Below, one piece after another: positions 40,603 to 49,500 of a stretch of 64,000 bases of DNA. The notes beneath the pieces were generated by a model. It was not told the origin of the DNA. It did no database searches and saw nothing but the letters and a program-made list of their open reading frames with translations. The stretch comes from Paramagnetospirillum magnetotacticum MS-1 (GTDB lineage Bacteria; Pseudomonadota; Alphaproteobacteria; Rhodospirillales; Magnetospirillaceae). The stretch is from the NCBI RefSeq assembly GCF_000829825.1, contig NZ_JXSL01000028.1:62001-126000 (forward strand), written 5' to 3'. Within the stretch, counting starts at the first letter, position 1, and each line of letters opens with the position of its first letter. A program made the translations under genes and the position numbers.

Positions 40603-42321
40603 TTGCCCCAGATTTCCCGCGACATTCACGAGGCGGCCCAGCCCGGAGATGAATTTCCGCGCGGCACATGGTGGCGCCGTGCCGGGGTCGTCTTCGCCAC
40701 CGCCGCCCTGATCGGCGTCTATGTGGCCGTGATCGTCAGCAATCTTCGCGACATGGAGCAAGAGCGCACCGCATTCGCCGAGTCGCAGGCAAGCAAGATC
40801 CTGCTGTCTTTCGAGACGCACACCGTCCGGCTGCTGGATCTGGCCGACATCTATTTGCGATCGGCCCGACATTTCGTTTTGGAGGATGGCCCCCAGCATC
40901 TGGGACTTTTTCTCGATCAGGTCACGCCGCCCAAATCCGATCTGTATTCAACCACTTTGACCGTTCTGGACCGCCGCGGACGGGTCACGTTCAGCACGGA
41001 TGCCAGCCTTACGCCCGGCTCCGACCATTCTGACATGCCGGTCTTCCTGCACTTCCAGGGCACCACCAGCGATTCCATCCATATCAGCGCCGTCAACGAC
41101 AGCACCCTGCCCGATCAGCAATTCTTCCATATCGCCCGGCCGCTGCTGGTGGGCAAGGAACTGACCGGTGTCATTGTTGTCGATATTCATTCCAGCAAGA
41201 TCGCCGCGTTCTACCGGGATATGACCTTGGGGCAGAACTCGTCGGCGGCGATTTTCAGCCTGGATCGCAAGCTGATCGCGCGCCAGCCTCCGCCGGTCGC
41301 GGAGGCCGCCCCAATGGGGACGCTGCAGATCTGGAACGATTCCGAGGGCAATCTGGAAGGACGGTTCCGTAAGCGCTCGCTGTTGGACGGCATCGAACGG
41401 ACCTTCTTGTACAAACGACTCGCGAACTATCCCCTGGTGGTGGTGGTCGGCTTCGCCCATTCCGACATTTCCGCCGGTCTGGACGAGATGAAACGCTCCG
41501 AGCTGATCGAGACGATCGTCGTCACCCTGGCGGCCATGGCCTTCGCCACGCTGATATTGGTGATGGATGGGCGCAACCGCCGCCTGGCCGAGGCCGAGCG
41601 CACCAGCCGGGCCGCCGCCCAATTACTGGAGCGTTCCAATGCCGATCTGGAGCGCTTCGCCTATGTGGCGTCCCACGACCTGAAGACGCCGCTGCGCGTC
41701 ATCACCGGCTATGCCCAGATGCTGGACCGCCGCTATCGCGACAAGCTGGACGAGGAGGCCAACGAATATATCGCCTTCCTCACCGCCGGGACCAAGCGCA
41801 TGTACCGGCTGATCACCGACCTTCTGCATTATTCCCGCATCAACAGCCAGGCCAAGCCGCTGCAACCGGTTTCATCGGGCCGGGCCGCGGATATCGCCAT
41901 CAGCAATTTGAAGGCGGTGATCGAGGAAAACGGCGCCACCATCTCGGTCGGCCCGCTGCCGACCATCCAGGCCGATGAAAGCCAGTTGTCCAGTCTGTTC
42001 CAGAACCTCCTGGGCAACGCCATCAAGTACCGCCATCCCGAGCGCAAGCCCCTTATCCGCATCGAGGCGGTCCGGCTGTCCGGCACTCTTTGGCGTTTCG
42101 CGGTCAAGGATAACGGGATCGGCATCGAGCCCGAGCATTTCGAGCGGATCTTCGTCATCTTCCAGCGGCTGCACGCCGATTCAGCCTATGACGGCACCGG
42201 CATCGGTCTGGCGCTCTGTCAACGCATCGTCACCCGCCTGGGTGGTCGGATCTGGGTCGAATCCAAGCCGGGCGAAGGCTCTACCTTCTTCTTCACCGCC
42301 AACGACGCCACTAGGGATTAA
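40603..42321 (+). CDS. membrane sensor histidine kinase with dCache-like periplasmic domain
   Basis: Sensor kinase of 572 residues. One membrane helix lies at about 27-48, a periplasmic PDC/dCache-type sensor spans to about 300 (with FHIARPLLVGKELTGVIVVDI, typical of the fold), a second helix at about 302-322, then HisKA with the phospho-acceptor His near 358 in YVASHDLKTPLR, and a HATPase domain with NAIKYRHPE, DNGIGIEPEH and GTGIGLALCQRIV. The start is a TTG; a better site was not found. No response regulator is adjacent, so the partner is unknown. The stop overlaps the convergent comEC stop (TTAA). Confidence 0.9.
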   Translation: MPQISRDIHEAAQPGDEFPRGTWWRRAGVVFATAALIGVYVAVIVSNLRDMEQERTAFAESQASKILLSFETHTVRLLDLADIYLRSARHFVLEDGPQHLGLFLDQVTPPKSDLYSTTLTVLDRRGRVTFSTDASLTPGSDHSDMPVFLHFQGTTSDSIHISAVNDSTLPDQQFFHIARPLLVGKELTGVIVVDIHSSKIAAFYRDMTLGQNSSAAIFSLDRKLIARQPPPVAEAAPMGTLQIWNDSEGNLEGRFRKRSLLDGIERTFLYKRLANYPLVVVVGFAHSDISAGLDEMKRSELIETIVVTLAAMAFATLILVMDGRNRRLAEAERTSRAAAQLLERSNADLERFAYVASHDLKTPLRVITGYAQMLDRRYRDKLDEEANEYIAFLTAGTKRMYRLITDLLHYSRINSQAKPLQPVSSGRAADIAISNLKAVIEENGATISVGPLPTIQADESQLSSLFQNLLGNAIKYRHPERKPLIRIEAVRLSGTLWRFAVKDNGIGIEPEHFERIFVIFQRLHADSAYDGTGIGLALCQRIVTRLGGRIWVESKPGEGSTFFFTANDATRD

Positions 42322-44463
42322 TCCTCCTCGTCATCCTTCTTCTCCTCCGGCTCGCGCGGAGGGGCCTGTGGAGAAGTTTTGGCCTTCTTGCGGGGATGGG
42401 GATGCCAGGCCCAGGGCCGGTCGCCTTGCCAGCCCGCCACCGTCTCGATTGTCACGCCCCCGTCCGGTCCCAGCCACAGGGCATACGGCCCCCGGCGCCA
42501 GAGGTCGAAGCGGTCGACGATCACCCTGGCGCCCCGGCAGGTCCCGCGCAGGGGCACGCTGCTTACCACGATATCGGCGCCGGCACAGGCTTTCTCCGGG
42601 TTCTCCTCGTCCTTGACCAGAGCCACCACCCGGCCTTCCACCCGCCACAGGCAGCCGGTCTCGTCGCAGCGCAGCCGCCCGTCCCGCGACGAGCTTTTCT
42701 TGGGCCAGCGTTCGCGGGCCTCGGGCCCGGCGCGGCGGCTCCAGGTATCCTTGAGAATCCTCCCCCCCCTTGCCGTTGAGCAGCAAAGTGCCATCGGCGG
42801 AGCGTACCGCCATGCCGTCGCCGCGCCCATCCACCAGCAGGTCGGGCGGCCGGGCGAAAGCCATGGAGGCCAAGGCCGCCATCATGGGAACCAGCCCCCA
42901 CCAGCGCCATCTCCCCCGCCACAGGCATAGCCAGCACCCGCCCAAGGTGAACACCACCATGGCCCAAAGGGGCAAGATGGGCAGGGTCACCGCCGAACTG
43001 GGCCAGGAGGCCACCCAGACGGCCACCCAATTGACCCCTTCGACGCCCCAGCCCATCGGCACCAAGGCCAGAGCTTCCAGACCGAAGGGCAAGAGCAGGA
43101 ACATCACCAGCGCCCAGGGCATCACCCAAAAGCCGGTCAAGGGCACCGCGATCATGTTGGCCGCCACCGACCACACGGCGAAGCGGTTGAAGTGATAAAT
43201 GCCGTAGACCGCCGTGGCGAAACCGGCGATCAGGGTGGTCACCACCGTACCGAACACATAAAGGCCGATGGCGGCTAGCCAGCCGGGATGGGCGGCCCGC
43301 CATTGGGTCTGTCGCGGCGTCAGGCTTTCATAGGCGGCGATCATGGCCACAACGGCGGCAAACGACATCTGAAAGCTGGGACCGATCAACTCGTCGGGCT
43401 GCCAAAGCAAGATGGCCACCGCCGCCCAGGCCACCAGCCGCATGGACAGCGCCCGACGGTCCAGCAAAACCGCCAGCAGCACCAGCCCGGTCATGAAGAA
43501 GGAACGCTGGGCCGGAACCGGCGACCCAGCCAGCAGGGTGTAGAAGCCTGCGAAGACGATGGCCAGGGCCGCCGCCCACTTCTTGATGGGATAACGCAAC
43601 GCCACCAGCGGAAACAAGGCCAGCAGGGTCCGAAGGCCGACAAAGACCAGACCGGCCGCCATGGTGATATGCAGGCCAGAGATGGACAGGATATGGGCCA
43701 GCCCCGAATCCCGGTAGGCCTGCATCATGGGGGCCGAGATGGGCATCTGGTCGCCCGTGGTCAGGGCCGCCGTCACCGCGCCCCTGTCCCCGGGCAACAC
43801 CGCCATGATGCGGGTGGTGATGGCGTGACGGATCTCGTTGATTGTGGTGGTGAGATCGGCCCGCCACCCTGTGGCCGCCCCCGGCTCGGTCACCTCCACC
43901 GGCCCCAGGGCCGTGCCGATGGCTCCGAACTGGCGGAACCAGGCGAAGCGGGCGAAATCGAAGGCGCCGGGCATGGCCGGTTGGGGCGGCGGCATCAGCA
44001 TGGCGCGCACCCGCACCCGATCCCCCACCATGGCGGAAGACAGACCGGGCTTGGCCTTGATGCGGGCCTTGAGGGGCGTAAGCACATCGTCACGGTCATG
44101 GGAAACCCGGTCGAGGGTAAGACGGCCGCCGCCATCGGGCAGGACTTCCACCTCGACCACGATTCCTTCCAACATCAAGGCGCCGCTGTTGCGCTCGATG
44201 ACCGGTCCGGCAAGGCGAAAGCTGCGCCACTGGGTGGCGGCGAATCCCACGGCCACCGCCAGCAGACATGAAGCCACCAGCAACGGCGCAATTTTCTCCC
44301 CCCGCGCCAGCCACAGCCCGGCCCCGGCCGCCAGGACAAAACCCGCCGCCCAAAAAACCGAGGGTTCGGCGGGAAGCGCGAAATAAAGGGCGATGCCCAC
44401 GCCCAGGAAAACGGGCAGCCAAAGGGGCCAGCGTCCGCGCTCGGCCAGCACGGACTCAGCCAT
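42318..44463 (-). pseudogene. comEC: comEC/rec2 DNA-uptake channel gene with a one-base frameshift
   Basis: Encodes the inner-membrane channel of natural transformation. The N-terminal part has the DUF4131-like region, and the competence domain includes LSISGLHITMAAGL and PSFQMSFAAVVAMIA with about ten membrane segments. After LLLNGKGG the frame changes at an 8-G run (plus-strand C8, 42762-42769). Removing one G restores a normal alphaproteobacterial C-terminus (ILKDTWSRR, LRCDETGCLWRV, VIVDRFDLWR) of a 714-residue protein ending in KKDDEED. As written, the shifted frame runs to 42331 and ends in Arg/Gly-rich sequence unlike the family. A read error in the homopolymer, phase variation or a true mutation are all possible. 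Confidence 0.85.
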
Positions 44464-44639
44464 TACGCGCAAGATTCCCGCCGCCGCGTCCGATCCGGAG
44501 CGCGCGGTCGGGGAAACCCCTATCCAATCGGGCGGGTTTTTTGCCATCCACCCCCAACACCGGGCTGTCAGGGGCATAAAGATATGCTACACAAGGCAGC
44601 CTTGTCCCACTCGGCATAAAGGACGCCGAAAGCACCGTC

Positions 44640-46073
44640 ATGACCGTCGTCACTCGCTTCGCCCCCTCACCCACCGGTTTCCTCCATATTGGCGGAGGGC
44701 GCACCGCCCTGTTCAACTGGCTGTTCGCCCGCCATCATGGCGGCAAGTTCCTGCTGCGCATCGAAGATACCGACCGCGCGCGCTCGACCGATGCGGCGGT
44801 GGAAGCCATCTTCGACGGCATCCGGTGGCTGGGCCTGGACTGGGATGGCGAGGCGGTGATGCAGTTCGCCCGCGCGGGCCGTCATGCCGAGGTGGCACAT
44901 CAACTGCTGGCCGAGGGCAAGGCCTATCGCTGCTACTGCAGCCAGGATGAACTCACCGCCATCCGCGAGGATCAGCGCGCCAAGGGCCTGCCCATGCGCT
45001 ATCCCGGCATCTGGCGCGATCGTCCCGCCTCCGATGCTCCGGTTGGCACTCCTTTCGTGGTGCGCCTCAAGGCGCCCGTCGAAGGTGAAACCATCATCGC
45101 CGATCTGGTTCAGGGCGATGTTCGGGTCGCCAACGACCAGTTGGACGACATGATTTTGCTGCGCGCCGACGGCACGCCGACCTATATGCTGTCGGTGGTG
45201 GTGGACGACCACGACATGGGCATCACCCATGTGATCCGGGGCGACGACCACCTGACCAACGCCTTCCGCCAGTACCAGCTTTACAAGGCTTGCGGCTGGG
45301 AGGTTCCCACCTTCGCCCATATCCCGCTGATCCACGGCCCCGACGGCGCCAAGCTGTCCAAGCGCCACGGCGCGCTGGGAGTCGATGCCTATCGCGATAT
45401 GGGCTTCCTGCCCGAGGCCATGCGCAACTACCTGCTGCGCCTGGGCTGGAGCCATGGCGACGACGAGATCATTTCCACCGAGCAGGCCACGGAATGGTTC
45501 AACCTGGACTCGGTTGGCCGCTCGCCGTCGCGCTTCGACTTCGTCAAGCTGACCAATCTCAACGGCCATTACATGCGCACCGCCGATGATGGCCGACTGA
45601 CCGAGGTTCTGGTCCCGTTGCTGGAGGCCAAGACGGGCAAGCCCCTGTCCGGCGAAGGCGTGCTTCGCCTGCGCACCGGCATGACCGGTCTCAAGGAACG
45701 GGCCAAGACCATGCTGGAACTGGCCGATTCGGCGCTGTTCTATGTGGCCCAGCGCCCGCTGGCCCTGGACGAGAAGGCGGCCAAGACCATGGCCGATGAA
45801 ACTGCCATCGCCGACCTCGAAGCCTATCGGGCCGAGGTCGCGGGTCTGGAAGCCTGGACACGGGATGCGCTCGAGGACGCCGCGCGCCGTCTGGCCGAGG
45901 CGCGCGGGCAAAAGCTCGGCAAGATCGCCCAGCCCCTGCGGGCGGCCCTTGCCGGTTCATCGGTCTCTCCTCCCATCTTCGAGGTGATGGAGGTTCTGGG
46001 CCGAGAGGAATCACTGGGCCGTATCGCGGACGCCCTGGGCGGCGCCCGGCCCACCACATCATCGGCGGCCTGA
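44640..46073 (+). CDS. gltX: glutamate-tRNA ligase
   Basis: Class I aminoacyl-tRNA synthetase (477 residues) charging tRNA-Glu, and in many alphaproteobacteria also tRNA-Gln. It starts [19 protein letters not shown] with the HIGH-type motif at residues 16-19; [10 protein letters not shown] holds the KMSKS-type motif, and [13 protein letters not shown] is conserved. The C-terminal anticodon-binding domain is helical as in bacterial GluRS. Many related genomes have a second gltX, so specificity for tRNA-Glu or tRNA-Gln is not fixed by this sequence. It is divergent from comEC. Confidence 0.95.
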   Translation: MTVVTRFAPSPTGFLHIGGGRTALFNWLFARHHGGKFLLRIEDTDRARSTDAAVEAIFDGIRWLGLDWDGEAVMQFARAGRHAEVAHQLLAEGKAYRCYCSQDELTAIREDQRAKGLPMRYPGIWRDRPASDAPVGTPFVVRLKAPVEGETIIADLVQGDVRVANDQLDDMILLRADGTPTYMLSVVVDDHDMGITHVIRGDDHLTNAFRQYQLYKACGWEVPTFAHIPLIHGPDGAKLSKRHGALGVDAYRDMGFLPEAMRNYLLRLGWSHGDDEIISTEQATEWFNLDSVGRSPSRFDFVKLTNLNGHYMRTADDGRLTEVLVPLLEAKTGKPLSGEGVLRLRTGMTGLKERAKTMLELADSALFYVAQRPLALDEKAAKTMADETAIADLEAYRAEVAGLEAWTRDALEDAARRLAEARGQKLGKIAQPLRAALAGSSVSPPIFEVMEVLGREESLGRIADALGGARPTTSSAA

Positions 46074-46122
46074 CGCCGTCGCTCACGTTTAAACAGTGAA
46101 GTAGACCACGGGGTATGAAGAC

Positions 46123-47439
46123 ATGACGAACGAGAACAAGACTCCCAAGGAATCCGTCACGCTGATCAACAACAGCACGGGCAAGACCACCGAATTCCCG
46201 CTGCTGGCCGGCTCCATCGGCCCCAAGGTGGCGGATATCCGCTCCTTGTATGCCAGCCAGGATATCTTCACCTACGACCCCGGCTACATGTCCACCGGCT
46301 CGTGCAAATCGGCCATCACCTATATCGACGGTGACGCTGGCGTGCTGCTGCACCGCGGCTTCGCCATCGCCGATCTGGCCGAGAACTGCTCGTTCCTGGA
46401 AGTGGCCTATCTGATCCTCAAGGGCGAATTGCCCAACGCCGAGCAGAAGACCAAGTTCGAATTCGACATCGCCCACCATTCCATGGTGCACGAGCAGATC
46501 AACTTCTTCTTCCGCGGCTTCCGCCGTGACTCGCACCCCATGGCCGTGCTGTGCGGCGTGGTCGGCGCCATGGCCGCCTTCTACCACGACTCCATCGACA
46601 TCAACGATCCGCACCACCGCATGGTGGCCAGCTATCGTCTGGTGGCCAAGATGCCGACCATCGTCGCCTGGGCCTACAGGTATGCTCAGGGCCAGCCCTT
46701 CATGTTCCCGCAGAACAAGCTCTCCTACTCGGAGAACTTCCTGCACATGATGTACGCGACGCCTTGCGAGGAATACAAGGTCAGCCCGGTCCTGGCCCGC
46801 GCCATGGACCGCATCCTGATCCTGCACGCCGATCACGAGCAGAACGCGTCGACCTCCACCGTCCGTCTGGCCGGTTCGTCGGGCGCCAATCCCTTCGCCT
46901 GTATCGCTGCGGGCATCGCCTCGCTGTGGGGTCCGGCCCATGGCGGCGCCAACGAGGCCGTGCTGCAGATGCTGCACGAGATCGGTTCGGTGGAGCGCAT
47001 CCCCGAATTCATCAAGAAGGCCAAGGACAAGGATGATCCCTTCCGTCTGATGGGCTTCGGCCACCGGGTCTACAAGAACTACGACCCGCGCGCCAAGATC
47101 ATGCAGAAGACCTGCCACGAAGTGCTGAGCGAGTTGGGCGTCCATGACGAGCCCCTGCTGAAGCTGGCCATGGAGCTGGAGCGCATCGCCCTGGAAGACC
47201 CCTATTTCGTGGAGCGCAAGCTGTTCCCGAACGTGGACTTCTATTCGGGCATCATCTTCCGCGCCATGGGCATCCCCACCCAGGTGTTCACCTGCCTGTT
47301 CGCCCTGGCCCGCACCGTGGGCTGGATCGCCCAGTGGAACGAGATGCTGACCGACCCGGACCAGAAGATCGGCCGTCCGCGTCAGCTCTATGTCGGCCCG
47401 GCGCAGCGGGATTTCGTCCCGCTGCACAAGCGTGGCTAG
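46123..47439 (+). CDS. gltA: citrate synthase
   Basis: Condenses acetyl-CoA and oxaloacetate at the entry of the TCA cycle. The 438-residue length and N-terminal extension fit the hexameric Gram-negative type regulated by NADH. Active-site regions are visible: [15 protein letters not shown] with the first catalytic His, [15 protein letters not shown] with the second, and [14 protein letters not shown] with the Asp. It lies 50 bp after gltX on the same strand. Confidence 0.97.
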   Translation: MTNENKTPKESVTLINNSTGKTTEFPLLAGSIGPKVADIRSLYASQDIFTYDPGYMSTGSCKSAITYIDGDAGVLLHRGFAIADLAENCSFLEVAYLILKGELPNAEQKTKFEFDIAHHSMVHEQINFFFRGFRRDSHPMAVLCGVVGAMAAFYHDSIDINDPHHRMVASYRLVAKMPTIVAWAYRYAQGQPFMFPQNKLSYSENFLHMMYATPCEEYKVSPVLARAMDRILILHADHEQNASTSTVRLAGSSGANPFACIAAGIASLWGPAHGGANEAVLQMLHEIGSVERIPEFIKKAKDKDDPFRLMGFGHRVYKNYDPRAKIMQKTCHEVLSELGVHDEPLLKLAMELERIALEDPYFVERKLFPNVDFYSGIIFRAMGIPTQVFTCLFALARTVGWIAQWNEMLTDPDQKIGRPRQLYVGPAQRDFVPLHKRG

Positions 47440-47614
47440 GACGGATTCAGGAAAATCGGAGGGGCGGCGCCGCAAGGCGCCGCCCCAACGTATTCCCAGA
47501 CCGGCCAACGATAATTTTCACCCCGACACCCGTCGCCTCGCACTTCTTGCCGCGGCGGTCCTTGTCCTTTCCGCGCTGGCCTTGCTGGCCGTAAGCATGA
47601 CGGGATGGCACTGA
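47432..47614 (+). CDS. possible small membrane protein with RPANDN motif
   Basis: A 60-residue frame from a GTG that overlaps the gltA stop: a basic N-terminal half, then RPANDNFHP, then one hydrophobic segment ([20 protein letters not shown]) near the C-terminus. PANDN occurs in many small alphaproteobacterial proteins of unknown function, as far as I recall. Against it: the frame crosses an 11-bp hairpin at 47461-47486, the start has no clear ribosome-binding site, and the frame could be chance in GC-rich DNA. Confidence 0.35.
   Translation: MARTDSGKSEGRRRKAPPQRIPRPANDNFHPDTRRLALLAAAVLVLSALALLAVSMTGWH
47461..47486 (+). terminator. GC-rich hairpin after gltA
   Basis: GGGGCGGCGCC-GCAA-GGCGCCGCCCC, a perfect 11-bp stem with a GNRA tetraloop, 22 bp after the gltA stop. 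No U-tract follows, so it may be a 3'-end stabiliser or a weak terminator rather than a classical one. Confidence 0.5.
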
Positions 47615-47636
47615 CCGCAATTCCGGAGACACGGCC

Positions 47637-47978
47637 ATGATGAACTTCCTCGACCGCAAGGTCGTCCCCACGGGGGGCTTCGTTTTCAAGGAGGGCAGTT
47701 CCGGCGATCAGGCCTTCATCATTCAGACCGGCACCATCGAACTGCTCAAGGGCGAGACCGTGATCGCCGAGCTCAGCAAGAACACCATCTTCGGTGAAAT
47801 GGCCCTGATCGACGGTGCGCCGCGCATGGCCACGGCGCGGGCCAAGACCGATACCACTCTGATCGTCATTCCCCGCTCGGTGGTGGATTCCAAGCTGAAG
47901 GGCGTCGATCCCTTCGTGATCAAACTGCTGGAAATCCTGGTCCAGAACGTCCGGACCATGGCCGCCAAGTTAGGCTGA
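47637..47978 (+). CDS. stand-alone cyclic-nucleotide-binding domain protein
   Basis: A 113-residue protein consisting of a single CRP-like beta-barrel domain. The phosphate-binding cassette FGEMALIDGAPRMATARA is well conserved, including Glu and Arg contacts to cAMP or cGMP. There is no DNA-binding, kinase or membrane domain, so it must act through a partner or as a small ligand-binding module. Adjacent M codons make the start 47637 or 47640. Its position after gltA may be incidental. Ligand and partner are unknown. Confidence 0.85.
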   Translation: MMNFLDRKVVPTGGFVFKEGSSGDQAFIIQTGTIELLKGETVIAELSKNTIFGEMALIDGAPRMATARAKTDTTLIVIPRSVVDSKLKGVDPFVIKLLEILVQNVRTMAAKLG

Positions 47979-47992
47979 CACGCATCCTCCCC

Positions 47993-48048
47993 CCGTCACC
48001 CCCGGACTTGATCCGGGGGCCACGGATGGCCGGGTCGCGCCCGGCCAT
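47993..48048. repeat. alphaproteobacterial palindromic repeat element
   Basis: Two adjoining hairpins: CCCCCGGA-CTTGA-TCCGGGGG (47999-48019) and ATGGCCGGG-TCGCG-CCCGGCCAT (48026-48048). The first, with its CGTCA prefix and CCACGG suffix, resembles the dispersed palindrome I know from many alphaproteobacterial intergenic regions. It lies between two convergent genes, where it may also act as a terminator for either. Confidence 0.7.
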
Positions 48049-48083
48049 GATGCGAGGTGGGTGCGCGGCAGCTTTAAACCGAA

Positions 48084-48962
48084 CTACGCCCGCGCGGGTG
48101 CTGGCAGAAAACCGGCCTGGACCAGATCGCGCACCTTCTCGAAGGCCTTGACCTCGATCTGACGGATCCGCTCGCGCGAGACGCCATAGCGCCCGCCCAG
48201 TTCCTCGAGAGTCAGAGGATCGTCGCGCAGGCGCCGCTCCACGAACACCTCACGCTCGCGCTCGGTCAGACTGTCCAGGGCGCGGGCGATCAAGGTCCGG
48301 CCCTTGGACAGTTCCTCACGCTTGGCCAGCGAAGTTTCCTGATTATCGGCCTCGTCGGCCATCAGGTCCTGAATCTCGGCCCCGCCTTCGCCCACCGGCG
48401 TGTTGAGCGAGGAGTCGCGGCCCGCCATGCGGCGGTTCATGGCGACCACGTCGCGCTCGTCCACATCCAGTTCCCTGGCGATGGTGGTGACGTGTTCCGG
48501 CGCCAGATCGCCCGATTCCAACAGCCGCAGGCGCGACTTGATGCGCCGCAGGTTGAAGAACAGCTTCTTCTGGGCCGCCAGGGTGCCGATCTTGACCATG
48601 GACCACGAATTCAGCACGAATTCGTTGAGCGAGGCCTTGATCCACCACATGGCATAGGTGGCCAGACGGAAACCGCGGTCGGGCTCGAACTTCTTGACCG
48701 CGCGCATCAGGCCGATATTGCCCTCGCTGATCAGATCCGCCACCGGCAAGCCGTAATGGCGGTATCCCAGCGCGATCTTGGCCACCAGACGCAGATGGCT
48801 GGTCACCAGCTTGTGGGCGGCCTCGGTGTCTTCGTAGTCCACCCAGCGCTTGGCCAGCATGAATTCCTCCTCGGGGGCGAGGACGGGGAATTCCTTGATA
48901 TCTCTCAGATATTTGGCAAGGCCGTCATCACCTGCGACGACCGGAAGATTGGCTACAGACAT
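48084..48962 (-). CDS. rpoH: RNA polymerase heat-shock sigma factor RpoH (sigma-32)
   Basis: Directs transcription of heat-shock genes. The 292-residue protein has region 2 (HLRLVAKIALGYRHYGLPVADLISEGNIGLMRAVKKF) and -10 recognition in LATYAMWWIKASLNEF, the diagnostic RpoH box QKKLFFNLRR, and region 4 HTH ending RERIRQIEVKAFEKVRDLV. The start at 48962 is preceded by CTGGAGGG at good distance. A long leader from a predicted promoter near 49.2 kb contains a nine-codon mini-ORF. lon and clp genes in this window are likely targets. Confidence 0.97.
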   Translation of the reverse strand: MSVANLPVVAGDDGLAKYLRDIKEFPVLAPEEEFMLAKRWVDYEDTEAAHKLVTSHLRLVAKIALGYRHYGLPVADLISEGNIGLMRAVKKFEPDRGFRLATYAMWWIKASLNEFVLNSWSMVKIGTLAAQKKLFFNLRRIKSRLRLLESGDLAPEHVTTIARELDVDERDVVAMNRRMAGRDSSLNTPVGEGGAEIQDLMADEADNQETSLAKREELSKGRTLIARALDSLTEREREVFVERRLRDDPLTLEELGGRYGVSRERIRQIEVKAFEKVRDLVQAGFLPAPARA

Positions 48963-49036
48963 GATCGAATCCCTCCAGTTGATGCCTTCCCGGCGCCCAA
49001 CACGCCAGGAAACCGCTCGAAAACCGGAAAAGACCG

Positions 49037-49066
49037 CTAGTCGAAGCCCATGATTACATTACGCAT
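49037..49066 (-). CDS. nine-codon leader ORF upstream of rpoH
   Basis: Reads MRNVIMGFD then TAG. GGGAGGA (49080-49074) lies seven bases before the ATG, a better ribosome-binding site than most genes in the window have. It ends 74 bp before the rpoH start and is inside the predicted rpoH leader. A second ATG two codons upstream sits too close to the site. It could be a regulatory leader peptide or a stand-alone microprotein; no function is claimed. Confidence 0.45.
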   Translation of the reverse strand: MRNVIMGFD

Positions 49067-49177
49067 CGTCATATCCTCCCGTTGAGCAACATGACCCGGA
49101 GCCCGTCACAAGCGACAGCACCCCGTCCGGCGGCAAGACCGGCCCCATCATGGGCACCGGCCGATTCCACCATCTCT

Positions 49178-49207
49178 ATTATGGCGACAAGGCACCGCCG
49201 AAATCAA
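49178..49207 (-). promoter_or_regulatory. candidate sigma-70-type promoter of rpoH
   Basis: On the minus strand TTGATT, 18-bp spacer, CATAAT (five of six in the -10 box, four of six in the -35 box). Transcription would begin near 49171 and give an rpoH leader of about 210 nt that includes the mini-ORF. Confidence 0.5.
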
Positions 49208-49336
49208 GAGGTGGCGAAACGGCTCCGCCGTCTGCTCGTAAGGACAGCTAATCAGGCGATCGTGGCCGCATTGTGGCAAGCCGTCACCCTGCGCATGGCC
49301 GCCATTCCAAAGATGCGACTCCGGCGCACGAAATCT

Positions 49337-49481
49337 GAGTCATGATGAGTTCGTACCACGGTAGAGGGGCCTCCTCCCCCACCGGACGAACGTAGAGCAT
49401 GACTCCCGCCTCTCCCCTTTGGGGGTGGGAGTGCACGGACCCCGCCCCGCCCTCCCTGCCGGGGCGGGGTTGTGTGTTTTT
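49337..49481 (+). ncRNA. candidate structured small RNA with its own terminator
   Basis: Three stacked elements on the plus strand: a rod closed by GAGTCATG (49337-49344) and CATGACTC (49398-49405), with GTTCGT/ACGAAC and CGGT/ACCG inside; a second hairpin ACTCCC...GGGAGT (about 49402-49432) that shares bases with the first and so is mutually exclusive with its base; and a terminator (49440-49481). No plus-strand gene lies upstream or downstream, so a free RNA is the simplest reading. It did not match 6S, SRP RNA, tmRNA or RNase P features I know. Confidence 0.5.
49440..49481 (+). terminator. intrinsic terminator on the plus strand
   Basis: CCCCGCCCC / GGGGCGGGG, 9 bp perfect, 12-nt loop, followed by TTGTGTGTTTTT. 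The U-rich tract is only on the plus-strand side, so it does not serve the minus-strand transporter gene. Confidence 0.75.
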
Positions 49482-49500
49482 CAGGGTTGTGTCTTTTCAG
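49467..49500 (+). repeat. tandem imperfect repeat of the terminator tail
   Basis: GGGTTGTGTGTTTTTCAG is followed directly by GGGTTGTGTCTTTTCAG (one substitution, one base shorter). The second copy runs over the stop codon of the transporter gene on the minus strand. A local duplication is the likely origin. Confidence 0.6.

Larger units (their letters stand above)
48963..49496. other. intergenic region of 534 bp with leader, promoter and RNA candidate
   Basis: The left part is the predicted rpoH leader on the minus strand (mini-ORF at 49037-49066, promoter at 49178-49207). The right part (49337-49481) folds on the plus strand into stacked hairpins ending in a terminator. A low-complexity frame of 87 codons between 49082 and 49345 on the plus strand has no support and was not called. 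Confidence 0.7.

Noticed and set aside
49082-49345. 87-codon plus-strand frame before the RNA candidate
   Set aside because: Non-ATG start, low-complexity Ala/Pro/Arg sequence, no ribosome-binding site, and it overlaps the predicted rpoH promoter.
49440-49469. Terminator of the EamA transporter gene on the minus strand
   Set aside because: The U-rich tract is only on the plus-strand side of the stem; the minus-strand side continues GTCCGTGC.
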